A DNA stretch of 64,000 nucleotides from Ciona savignyi (Eukaryota > Chordata > Ascidiacea > Phlebobranchia > Cionidae), in contig CH003272.1 of the NCBI GenBank assembly GCA_000149265.1, positions 163,784 to 227,783 of the forward strand, read 5' to 3'. The translations under genes and the position numbers were made by a program. This document shows, in pieces, positions 36,601 to 48,300 of this stretch (position 1 is the stretch's first letter; every line of letters begins with the position of its first letter). The notes under the pieces were generated by a model. That model ran no database searches. It saw only the letters and a program-made list of their open reading frames with translations, and was not told where the DNA came from.

Positions 36601-39370
36601 CCAGCACCCGCAATGTTACATCGTGGGGTCGGTGCCAGTAAGTCCCTCATTCTTAAGTAAGGTCCCGACCCAGTTAAATCAGCCCCAGTCCATCTCTCCA
36701 AGTTCGGTTTTCTAAAAAAAAGATATACATAAACAAATATAGAGGATGCGGCCGCCAAACCTATGCAAAAACACAATAATGTTGAAATAAAAATTAATGA
36801 TGACAATATAATTTGCCTAATGTAGGTTATGTGTTATATACTTATATGAGAAAATATATAATAATGAAAAAACACAAATGCGTAAAAACTATATTGGTAA
36901 TGTAAAACAATACCTTTTTACATTTTTTTACAAAGTAAACATTTTATTGCAGATAAATACATAGTCTCATGCCTTTATCGTTAATAGCCCCAAGTATTTT
37001 TACCTTGCTTAGTTTTCAGTTTAATTTATTTTTTTGTTTCCATGATGAAAACACAAAGCCTTTATAAAAAATTTAAACGAAAAAAACGGCAAAATGACAT
37101 TCGTTAAAACACATCTAAAAAACAATCAATTATTGCTCTAATTAAACTTTGATTAAACTTGCTATGTATGTTACCTTGCTCTAATTAATCGCTTTCCACC
37201 AAGAAACGCATGAGACGAACACTTCCCAGAGAAGCTCGCTGCGTAAGCACGATGCCGTCCGTTCCTCCATCTGTAAGCGAAGAAGTTCCGTCCACTTATT
37301 TTGAGAGCGCCGGAAAGAAGGGGTCGCTCCTGTCTGTCCTTCGGGTAGCCAATCACAGCTATGTTCGAATCCTGATAAAGAGTTTGATTAAAATATGGGG
37401 GGGAACTAAAAGGGGGGTAAGTGGGAATGAGGGAAACTACACACTAAAATAAAGATTATGACATTTTTATGACAGTTAGTTTTAAACATGGGGTTGAAGT
37501 TAAGGTTAGTTGTGGGGTTGAGATTAGTGTTTGGGGCAGGGTTTAAATTAGTTTCTGTAATTTTATTGTGCAGTTTCCCTCCTTCCCGCTTTCCCTCCTT
37601 TTCGTATTTTCCTAAATTCTAATAAAGAGTTAGTCGAAAATATTTATTCCTGCTCATGATATACCCGTCCCTCTAAAGTTAACAACGAAATAACCCGTCC
37701 CACTTATGATATATAGTGTGCTGTCCCGCAAATTAGTAAATGCCTAGTTCTTACCGCTTTCCCCAAAGATATTTTTTGGGCAATGAAATAGGTTCCCTTT
37801 CGGACATAAAGCGTAACTGCTTTGTTTTTTCTTCTAAGAAGTCTAATTTTCGAAAACGCGTTAGCGAAAGTCTTGAAGGGGCCGTCCCCTCGTCTCGGCC
37901 TCGGGTATTTCCCTGCCCAAGCGTCATTCCCGTGGATTGCATCTATGTAGAAGATGTGGGTTTTTCTCCTTTGTCGGTAAACGGATCTAGCGTGAGACCT
38001 TTTTGGACAAGAGCCTTCGCTAGTTTGAATAATCTAGAAAAAATGATGCGAATAATTAGTTTCGAAATCTTATAAGATCATGCTATGTTACGAGTCCGAC
38101 CGAATAGCTTGGTGGGTTAATGCGTCGCCTTTCTTTCAGCCGAAGGGATTAAGATTTAAAAAAATAGCTGCTTGCTAGTCGGATAAGTCATTGGTGGGGC
38201 ACTTATACCACAAAAAAGATTGATCGTGTAATAACCCCCCTTGCGTTTTCCCATTAATGGTAATTACCAGGCGCGTAAATCTAGTTTATCCATTCGTGTT
38301 TATCTAAACGTTGAAATATATTTGTTTGGATGTCACTCTTACTAGCCTGTTTACTAAGACAGGTATCAGAACTATTTCAGTGAGTTGAATAGTAATATTA
38401 ATTCTTTACAATTGTGCACTTTAATTCACAACTGTCTGTTATATCTCTAAATGCAGCACAGCTTAATGTCTTTTTTTGCAAAAAATCAGGCCTGGATTGC
38501 GTGCTAACTAACCGGACGACATTTATGCGGCAATGTATATATAGAATCACGTTCAGATTTCGTGCCGCTTTAATACATGGTGCTATCGGCGGCGTGAGTG
38601 GTTTATTAATCATCGTGGGTCACATTATATATTTAGAAACTCAATTTAGAAACCGGTGCGATAACTTTATGCTAAAACGCAAAACTAGAATTAACATCTT
38701 ACATAGAGCCGCAAAATTCCCATATGCTTTCTCTCACAACTACAAAAATTAAAATATGAAATAAAACATCTTGTAACGCAAAATGAGCTGAAAATAACTA
38801 GATATATTCTTAATAAGAGTATAAGCGTTACCGGAGTTAATCCAGTGTGTTGTTTATTATTGAGAAGTGGAAGAACTAATTAATTTACTAGGTTCCGAAA
38901 ATGTCATCTATGTGCTTTAACCAAGGATCTAACAGACTAGCTGGCAATCAGTTTTAAACCTGCAACTCTTGTTTTATAGTAGAACAATAAATGTATTGGG
39001 TTTTGGCAATATCCCTTTCTCTCTGTTTAAAGACTCAACCGTATAGCCACCGGCCAAATTCAATCCTACAATCTTCCGACTACCTCCTCACAACACTCTT
39101 ACCGATTTGGCTAACTTATTGGTCAAGTTTAAGTTTCTTGATCGAAACCTAGCTGCTAGCCAGTCGGCTTAGTCCGTGAAGAGGGTTTGCCTAATCCATC
39201 GGGATTATTTCGTTCTGATAACGGTAAAACGTCTTAATTACACATAACATGCTACAATTTTTCTAAGCGGTAAATACGATGAGCACCAGGTAAAACACAC
39301 TGTATAGGAAAAACAAAAAAGTACTTACCACGAACATTAGTAGCAGAGCGACGAAAGTAAACAAATGCAT
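30695..39370 (-). CDS. Secreted right-handed beta-helix protein, gene 2 of a tandem trio
   Basis: Thirteen minus-strand exons (5' to 3'): 39329-39370, 37755-38033, 37175-37371, 36588-36711, 35601-35844, 35201-35323, 34511-34701, 33710-33853, 33038-33121, 32550-32705, 32256-32373, 31524-31684, 30695-31042. They sum to 2,211 bp, 736 residues. Exons 4 to 12 have exactly the lengths of gene 1. The signal exon is MHLFTFVALLLMFV. SCPKRS and the furin-type RQRR (34-37) precede HIFYIDAIHGND. Family blocks include SGALKIS, GPYLRMRDLLAPTPRCNIAG, FRFVVENV, NTFEGCGVYTMYQ, NHIHHYGNGILNDFAG and HLYGRGDKW (638-646). All splice sites are GT-AG. A second in-frame acceptor 6 nt into exon 7 could drop two residues. 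An upstream CTTTAG close to the ATG could accept a spliced leader. Family assignment is firm; substrate and role are unknown. Confidence 0.88.
31725..31925 (-). mobile_element. Family A SINE, diverged and rearranged
   Basis: In intron 11 of beta-helix gene 2, about 40 bp from exon 12. The segment gtaatc(g)t-agattact occurs twice, so the body is partly duplicated, as in the copy at 7338-7670. Confidence 0.5.
32080..32220 (+). mobile_element. Family A SINE, tail half, diverged
   Basis: Readable from agtggattaatagggctacc to ggggataaaacatgaataac, ending 36 bp before exon 11 of beta-helix gene 2. Confidence 0.55.
33170..33310 (+). repeat. Two-unit repeat derived from the family A head
   Basis: Two units of about 67 bp with 'agctagtcggttgtg' and 'gaaggcaccgtcag'. 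This is the same unit that is expanded to about nine copies at 49010-49615 in gene 3. Confidence 0.65.
33320..33500 (-). mobile_element. Family A SINE fragment
   Basis: Diverged middle section (gaaatcgtcagattacctta to ccattaatc) in intron 8 of beta-helix gene 2. Confidence 0.5.
34114..34397 (-). mobile_element. Family A SINE, full length
   Basis: In intron 7 of beta-helix gene 2, about 115 bp from exon 7. Confidence 0.8.
34775..35125. repeat. Minisatellite, unit about 35-40 bp
   Basis: Irregular repeats of 'tatgctaagtactggttaaa' with 'atactggcattt', about nine units. It fills most of intron 6 of beta-helix gene 2. Confidence 0.8.
36243..36340 (-). mobile_element. Family A SINE, tail fragment with deletion
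   Basis: In intron 4 of beta-helix gene 2. A second short plus-strand piece (aagtcggttgtgtccttg...) lies at about 36470-36535, just before exon 4. Confidence 0.55.
37392..37612. mobile_element. Family D MITE
   Basis: Left end gggaactaaaaggggggtaa, right end tttccctccttttcgtattt, inverted with mismatches. It sits 20 bp upstream of the exon 3 acceptor of beta-helix gene 2, so it forms most of intron 2. Confidence 0.65.
38100..38265 (+). mobile_element. Family A SINE, internally deleted
   Basis: Head gtccgaccgaatagcttgg in intron 1 of beta-helix gene 2. The open frame at 38414-38752 (112 codons, one possible membrane helix) follows it in the same intron but has no supporting features. Confidence 0.55.
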
Positions 39371-39851
39371 TTTGTCTAATCTAAAGATTTATATATATAT
39401 TCTTTTATTTTTCTGGAAAAGATTACAATATTAATTTATGTTAGGCCCAAAAGCATGACATGATAGGCCTGCGTGTTTTTAACACAACCAAGTTAATAAC
39501 AAACACAAATAAGTAAAAAAACTATATGAATGACATAAAACTACACTTTTCAGTTTTTTTTTTACATAGTAAACGCTATAAAAATATTCAACATACATAA
39601 AATACGAATAGGCCGATATTGATAATGCTATTGAATTACTTTTGTTTAATAAAAGAAGCAACAGTTGAATATAGTCTTCTAATTTAGGATATGTAATCTA
39701 ATAAGTCGCGACATAGGATTATGAAATCATTGCTTAGGTTAGTGTGAATAAGCTTAACACCGTCGCAATACTTCATTTAGGTTCTGACTCATTTAAAGTC
39801 GAACGCACGAAAGTCACCACTGGAAGTCTTTTTATTCTTATTTTTTTATAG

Positions 39852-40050
39852 GGCAAAGTTTCGAACCCATGGTGGGCTCGTTAATAAAATCCGTTTTTCT
39901 ATATACAATTCAGTTAAAATGAATCCAAATGGTTAACACGATCGTACACTGTTTATTACTTTTTTTAAAGGGCTAAGTTTCGAATCCATGATAGGCTGGT
40001 TACCATGTCCGTTTTTAAACATAATTCAGTATATGTATCGGTTAACCATA
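39852..40050 (-). mobile_element. Two family B SINE copies in tandem
   Basis: Copies at about 39852-39950 and 39967-40050, upstream of beta-helix gene 2, arranged like the pair at 15040-15232. Confidence 0.6.
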
Positions 40051-40059
40051 CACTGACAT

Positions 40060-41640
40060 TACTGTATCTAGTACAGTCGTTACCCCGATCAAGTGGATTT
40101 AAATAAGCATGAGTCATGGTTACTGGGAGCGAGCATGACTCCTGAGTTTTAATCTAATTTTCTACATGCAAAAAGCATCAATGCAAATCTACATGCAGTT
40201 GGAAAATAAGAACATGGCAGTTAGAATTCCTGAAAGTTTTAACCTGATTGTATAACTCCTTTATGCCAATAATCTGGCGTCATGACATGCCTGTCACGAG
40301 CGTAATATAATATGTTTATACGGTGGGTGCACGCAGAAATATAAAACGAAAAAAACAAAGTAAAATAAAAATGAGTTAAAGGTAACCTATAAAAAGCAGA
40401 AATGCAAATTATTCCCCTTTATCCTAAAACGTTAATTCAACCAAAACGTATCAACATAATCGTTGTTATGAAACATAACGATCCAGCAACACGAATGCTA
40501 GAGGTTAATTTTGTGCCGGAAAACGTTTTGACTATAACACGCGTTTTAAAACAATTTTAACCTACATGATGTGTTTGAAAATGATTGATTAAAATGTTTA
40601 TCACGAAGTTTTGTAAAAAAATCGTTAAGTTGATAGTGTAATCTATAAACGAAAAAAAAACTTTTTTTAAACTTTTTTTTATAAAATAAATTTTTTTGGG
40701 GGGTTATTTAAATTTAGTTTTTTCGCATAGTCGAATGCAAAATGTTATGTATTCGACTATGTTTTTGGCAAAACAAACAGTCGTTAAAACACGTCAAATA
40801 AAAGGATATTTGTATAAAAGTTTGCCGAATACGCCTAACCTAAGCGAGATATATATATCAATAATTTAAAAACAAAATTATTGAAATTAAACCATACTTT
40901 AAATGGGTTTATATAATAATTTTAAATGTGATTAAGCAATTTACTGCTAATTTTTACTGTTGACGTATGTTTAAAAATAAAAAGCTATTTAAAACCAATT
41001 AAAAAGTTACCTGTACTAACTTACTAGATAGTAAAATAGTAAATTTAACATAAACTTAAATGGACCAATTTTTCTATTATTCCGTTGATTTTTCTTATAC
41101 ATGCTCATTTTTGCAACTGGTATAATGACATTTCAAAGCTTTGCTATTTAAACAACACTAACGTCTAAAAATAACTTCAAGCACTATTTTCCCTGAAAAT
41201 TTGGTGTTTTGCTTACGAACTTAATGGCACCGTTGACATTTAAACTAAACCCTCTCATACCAATTTTAGTGAATTGATTAAAGTTCGGGCAAAGCCAGCT
41301 ATATATATGATCGTTTTACGTACAGTACATCCCATGATAAGTGATTTCGGCCGGAAATAGGGCTTGACGCACGCAGGAACTGTACGTTATGGAAATCTGC
41401 AGCATGCGCAATGAAAATTAACCTTCTCCGTCATAACTACTGTGACGTCACAAGTCCTTGTATGACGATGGGATAGTAAAAGCATTCGCTGAGTCAGAGG
41501 ATAGTGTGGTGTGTATATCGAAATCGACTTAGTCATAGCAGTTTTCGTGACATTTTGATGCCTGCTTGTCACCTATTTGCAGCATTTGCACTCATTGAAA
41601 GGTTAAACAACATCCTTAACTTGTTATATTTATATTTGAA
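40060..41640. other. AT-rich intergenic DNA between beta-helix genes 2 and 3
   Basis: Contains a family C piece near 40740-40850 and homopolymer-rich DNA near 40650-40700. No coding exon found. It forms the 5' flank of gene 2 and the 3' flank of gene 3. Confidence 0.45.
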
Positions 41641-41654
41641 ATATAATGATCTTA

Positions 41655-41944
41655 TCCGACCGATTAGCTTGATGGGTTAGTGCATCGCTTTACAGTCGGA
41701 GGGTTTAGGTTCGAAACTTGGGGATATCTAGCCGGTGGTTTGTTTAGAAAGACACTTAGGCAACATTACTTGGACCCAGCGGAATATTGGGTTCTGCTAA
41801 ATTAAAGGAACGTGGGAATCATACACAACGCACTGCAATAGCTCCGGTAACCCAACGGTGGGCGCGAGGTAATCTGGTGATTGCCCTGTACTAAAATACC
41901 TTTGGTTGTCCTATTCACGGGTATAAACATAAATATCCTATCCT
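41655..41944 (+). mobile_element. Family A SINE, full length
   Basis: Head tccgaccgattagcttgatg, tail tatcctatcctac. Confidence 0.82.
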
Positions 41945-42392
41945 ACTACACAGCGCTATGCAGATATGTTGCGTTCTTTTTTTGCTGTTCTATTGTATTT
42001 ATACAGACAATGTTTCCTTTCCTGGTGTTAAATAAATCAATAACAAATCACCAACGACAGCTTATTAAGTTCAGTATACGGTTAAACACGTTTGCTGTAT
42101 TTTCGTTTTTGGAATACTGCACGGTTAGAACAAAATACATACCACTACAGACTTTATGTATTAAAACGTTCGAAACGATATATATATAAAAAGAAGTATT
42201 TTGCCAATACGCGTTTTCATCCGATTCACCCGACAAATTCACGCGTTATGCTTTATAGAACTGAAAAGTTAGGTACATTTGTGCCAAACTTTAGGCATCA
42301 AAGCACTGCATAGGTATATACGTGTAATAAATTTAATTAAACGAGCATATTTGTCTAATAATATAATAAATAAGCGTATATTTGACTATGTA

Positions 42393-45300
42393 TTAGCACG
42401 CACCACTATTTAATAACACATGTCGCAAATCGACGGACTCAATTCCTTGTTTAAATGCCGGAGATGTTTTATGAAGTCTGTAATCATCGCTTGAAATATT
42501 CCTAAAAAGCGGATCAGCCACAGCGGAATTTCCGTCGTTTTTCGCGTTTTCCACCCATTCCGTCGGTGTCATTGTTTTGCAGAAGAATTTGGTGAATTGC
42601 TTGAAATCAGACGGTTTGAAAAAGTAAGTATTCCAATCTACTTTTGGCATGTCGTTTTCCCAGAAATCTCCTCGACCGTACAGACGGGCGTTAGTGTTGC
42701 CAACATAGATAACATTGCGTTCAAATGTCATAACCTGTACAGAATATAACTATCTAAATAGGATATGATTTTTTTTATATTAGGCTAAGTTTCGAAACCA
42801 TGATGGACACGCTAATAAGACTGTTTTGTAAAAAAAAATAGTGTATATAATTTGATTGCGTTAACCATTTATTCATATAATCGTTGTAACGTAGCTTTTT
42901 TTAATGGGGTAAATTTCGAACTCTTAATGGACTTGATACTAACACATATTTTGTATTAAAAAATATCAATTAGCCGAGTTTACCATTTAACCGCTTTCGT
43001 TTAGAATGTTTATAGATATACTCGATGGAAAAACGCAATGGTTGTTATCACACGGGCGTTCGTCAGATTAGCTGTTGTAGTGTGCTGCGTATTAATGAGA
43101 CGTTTCCACTGTTTTTGTGTTTAACCTATCGCAGTATAGGATAGGATTTTCATGTTTATCCCTGTGACTTTAAAAACCGAAGAGGCGTATAATCACCGTC
43201 GGGTTGCAATGTTTTGTGTATAATTAAAACGTTTCTAAAGTTTAAATTCAACCCAATTTAAGTTCAACTCTAAGTCCACGACACACTTACAAAATAAAAA
43301 ATTAACACACGGACAGTTCTCAGAATACCTCTCGCCCACCTTTGGGAAACTGTTTGTTGACAAGCAATATGATGTTCGTTCACATGCGAATTGACACGCA
43401 AAAGTTAAATTTTAACCTCATACCTGTCTAGGCATTCTTCCGTCATCCCCCACACTTGGATTACAAACTCCAAACACTCGTTTCGGACTGGTGTGGTAGA
43501 TCATGTTGTTCACCGCTATATCGTTCTGTCCGCAGTGGAAATTCACTGCGCAGTCGCTCAGTTTGTAGATCCAGTTTCTAGTAACTGTGATATATTCGTA
43601 TGTTCAACCGTAGGATGGCAATAAATGGTTATCATAGGACATGGATATAAAAGGATATTCTTTATACAGGGTGTCCCAAAAAAATGACACCAAGTTTCAT
43701 TGATTTCGAGTTCATACTTTTTGTGATATTTGCATCTTAATTGGTGCCATTTTTTTGGGGACACCCTGTATTATACTGTATGTTTGAAGTAAATTGGTAT
43801 TTCCAAGGACAAATAGCAAATTATCTCGCCTCCACCTTCGCTTTACTATGCTATGGTAGTTTAGTTTAGTTTATTCTTTGTTTCCACGTTAAAAACACGA
43901 AGCAGGACCTTTGATACAAATTTGAAAAAGGAAAAAACGGCAAAACGACAGTCGTTAGAACACGTCTAAAAAAGCAATAAATTATCAAGTTCCGGTATAA
44001 TTAGACGTGGCCGCTAAACGTATTAGTGTGTTATGTATGATTTCGAAAATGATTTAAAGTTTGTTTTAAAATTCAATCTTGATTCAAAACTCATAATGAT
44101 CAAATTTTTAATTTAAATGTAAAACTAAAAAGCATCAACTATGGATCCATTATAAAACAATGATTTAAATGTAAAAAAATAATAGTGATTCAAATTTAAA
44201 TATGATTTAAATTTTGTTTCAAATTCAAAATACGAATCAAAATAAAAAACAGTTAAGTTTGGATCATTACCAGTGACCGAAGAAGCTGCAGTATCAGTGT
44301 AAACTCCAATAGCTCCGTAGTAATACGCTTCTGAGTGGTGAATTGTATTCTCGGAGATGAGTGCGTGAATGTGACAAATGGACATGTTCTGGAGATGAAA
44401 ATTTTTTAGTCTTCAGTCAGTTTATTCATATTTTGTCCAGGTACGTGTACTTTTATTCGCATCAACCACGCAACACAACAGCGGTTTAAAACGATACGAT
44501 AAAAAAATGTATTGTCTTATTGCGGTCTGAAATCTGCACTGTCCGACAGATTAGTCTATTGTTTTAGTGCGTCGCCTTTAAACCGAAAGGTTTCAGGTCC
44601 TTGGACAAGGCACTTAACGGACATTGCCTGAACCAAGCGGATTAATGGATTCTGCAATAGCTCCAGCAACCCGACGGTGGGAGCGAGGCGATCTGACGAT
44701 TGCCCGTGTGTTAACCCCCTTGGTTTTCCCACTCACGAGGATAAACATGAATATCCCCTATCCTACTTCCTTTTTGCCCGTTAAAAAAGAAAATGAAACA
44801 AATCACGGCACAGGAACAAGAAGAGACGAAAAACGAACAGCCGTTAAAACACGTCATTGAAAAAGAGGATATATGTAATTATATATAGCGGACGCGGCCG
44901 CCAAACCTATATGTGAAAAAACATTAATGTGGAAAAATATAGAAGATGATATAAACTAATTTAGAAACTAAGGAAATTTCGATATTGTTTTCGATAAATT
45001 TTATACGTACCTATAAAAGGAAATAACCGATCATTTTTTGTATTATATTTACACCCTTAAAAATTTCCGGTTCGTAGAAAATTGTTAAAGTCGCACTTCC
45101 ACGCACATACGCACGAAGGAAATAACGTAAACGTAGTTCAGATGCGTAAGCAACGCAAGGAAGACCCGGAAACTATTAAAACATGGTATTACTCATGCAT
45201 AGTACTAGTTTGCTCAGTACTAAGTTGCATAGACGCATAATGAGACGTTTCCTTCCGTCTATACTTGCTATAAGCTTCCGGTAAAATAGGTTGTGAGTTT

Positions 45301-48300
45301 GCGTCAAGAGTTTGTGAGTATTGGGAAATTGCGTCAAGTAATCGAAGTTGAACTTTAAGCTAAGTTCCGCTACACAAAACCAAGTTAATCACGTTTTTAA
45401 CGTTTTTCTTTTCGTATCTTATGGTTACCGCATAGTTTATGACCAATACATTATTTTCGCAAAATATACCACAGGATTTGATAATCATGTTTATGACCGA
45501 TAATGGGAAAACCAAGAGGGTTAACACATGGGCAATCGTCAGATCACCTCGCGTCCCGTCGGTTTAGCTATAAGCTATTGCAGTGCGTTACGTATGATAG
45601 ACATGTTTCTTTAATTTTAAAGTAATTAATCCGCTGGATTAAGGCAGTGTCCGTTTAGTGCTTTTCCCAAGGACACAACCGACTAGCTAACGACTAGTTT
45701 CTTAGCTAACGACCAATCTTCAACCCTTCCGCTGAAACAAAGGCGGCGCACCAAACCACCAAAGCAATCGTTTGGATAGTACACATATGAATTTTTAAAA
45801 TGCATTGTAACGAGCCCATCACCGGTTCAAAACTTGGCCCAATAAAAAAGGAAAAAAGTCCGATTAAGAACGGTTAAGTGGTAAACTGGTGATCACAACC
45901 GATTCATACAGACATCTCTTAACACGGAGCTTGCACGGGATGTACAGAAAAAAAATAACCAGTCCGATAAAAAAATATAGATTTAAACATGAACAATGCC
46001 GCAATAACTGAGAAAAGGTTTAAAAATTATATGTTCGAGAGAAATAAACCCAACAGAGTGCATTGCAACTATATTGTCTCCCGTTGAAGCTGATCATACA
46101 ACACGGATAAGGCACAGGGTGTGCATGTTTAAACCAGACGATAAAAAATATTCTCTGATATATTCGTACGTTTTAGGTTACCATGGATAGGGTATCCGCA
46201 TTTTATACCCGTGAAACAAAAATCAAAGGACTTTATTAAAACAAACGCAACCAGGTACCTTATCTCACGGGCAAAAACCATTTTAACCACATTGATAAAA
46301 AAGTAAAATCCATTTAAACCTGTGCAATACCACAGTCGGGCATGTTAGATGAAAGATAAACCCCCGCGAAATCGTTCATAATCCCGTTGCCATAGTGATG
46401 GACGTTGTTTCTGGTGACGTAGAATACGTATTCTCCAGGTGTGACGTAATCACGAGTGAACACCTTCTGCCAGCCAACCTAGAACAGAACTATCTTTCAA
46501 AAAAATGTAGTTTTTACAGAAGTCTTTGAATAAGAATCAATAAAGTTGTTGCGAAGAAGAATTCAGGTTTTTTGTCATTTTCGCTTTGGGTATTACCTGC
46601 TATTAATGTAAGTTTAGCTTGATTTTTTTTTCCACTTTATCAAATTAAAGAACAGGACAGTATTTTTAAAAAGAAGGCAAGAACAAACGTATCAAATATA
46701 CACAACGCAATGCAATAGCTTGGTCGAACTTACAGTGGGCGCAAGGTGATATGACGATTAAACGTATTATAACACTTATGTGTTATGGATATTGCTTGTG
46801 TGAACTCTCCCGCGTTTTACCAGTCTCAGACATAAACCCCTAAAACATAATGAACCTTAACTAAACTAATGATGCTTTATGTTCATATCACGTTAACACC
46901 AGTATGAACCTGGGTACCGTTTCACCACTCACGATTCAAAACGTAAAGTTGTTTTAATATTCAGCTATTATCCCAATATTCAAGTCACCAAAACCAATTT
47001 TAACAATGAACCAGTAACCAACTATATACCGGTGTAAACGTGACTTGAACATAAAGCTGTCTAATAAATCAGGGAATTAATGGGTTCTACCAAATTAAAG
47101 GAACGTGCCTATCATATACAACACACTGCAATAGCTCCGGTAACCCGACGATGGTCGCGAGGTGATCTGATGATTGCCCGTGTGATAACCCCCTTGGTTT
47201 TCCCATTCACGGGGATAAAGATGAACATCCTATCCTATCCTATCCTAAATGTTATGCCGATCAATTTAATAGTTCACTGGATAATGGTTTTACACCATAT
47301 TACCCACCCGTATGCCAGCATATGAGCTCCGACTTATATCATTCCTTGTCACCACAATGTTCCGAACTCCCTTCACGTGGACACAAGTAGGCTGGAACAA
47401 CAGAATGAAGTGAATATGAAAATATTATGGTGGTTATATTTTTGTTGATTTTTATTCATGGGGTGGTTTTCTTTGGGGGTGATTTAGTTTGTCAACGGAG
47501 CAAAAAACTCGAGGTAATCTGACATTTCCCATGTGATAAACATGAATATCCTATTCTAACTACATACCTGGTATAAACACTATCTACTACATACATCATA
47601 CACAGTCATGGGCGCCGACTTCCCCGTTGTAAATTCGACGCGATGTCTGTTTTATAATTACACAAAAAAATCCCTGCGCATTTAAATAATTATCACATTA
47701 AATCGTCTAACCGCAGCGCCGCTTTTCCAGCGGTGTTTATTGTTTTGATCGGCGGTTTGATCTAGGGTTACGTTGACCTAGATTCAATACAGGACCACTG
47801 ACGCACTCCCGTTTTTCCCCATGTTCTTCTAAGTATTAGCTAGTAGAGAGAACAGTAGGCTAACATCGGTTAACGGTTAACGGTTTTTTTCTTTGATCAG
47901 TTAACCGTTATAAGAATCTGGGTTCTTGCACAGCCCTCGCAGACACATAAATATTTCGTTTATTCTTTCCGTATTGTTGACGCTGAGCTGCGTATTAACG
48001 ACCATGCAATATTTCAGCGGGGGAAGTACTTAGATTAAACACTTAAACTCCTGGCTTAATATTTTAGCTTTGTAAATCGTTAGTATCATAGTTCTATCCG
48101 AGTTAGTTCGAGGCATAGGGCCGATTGTGACGTCATAAAATTTTGCGCAACGGTAACATTTTACTGAAGTCGCCGCCTATGATACACACTATCAACTACA
48201 CACACAATACATACAATCAACTACATACACGATACATACTATCAACTATACATACCTGGTACATACTGTAGACACCACATCCCACAAAAGTATTTTGTTC

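Noticed and set aside
37740..38075. Plus-strand frame of 111 codons
   Set aside because: It is the antisense shadow of exon 2 of beta-helix gene 2.
38414..38752. Plus-strand frame of 112 codons with a possible membrane helix in intron 1 of beta-helix gene 2
   Set aside because: No Kozak, splice or homology support; antisense to a well-supported gene.
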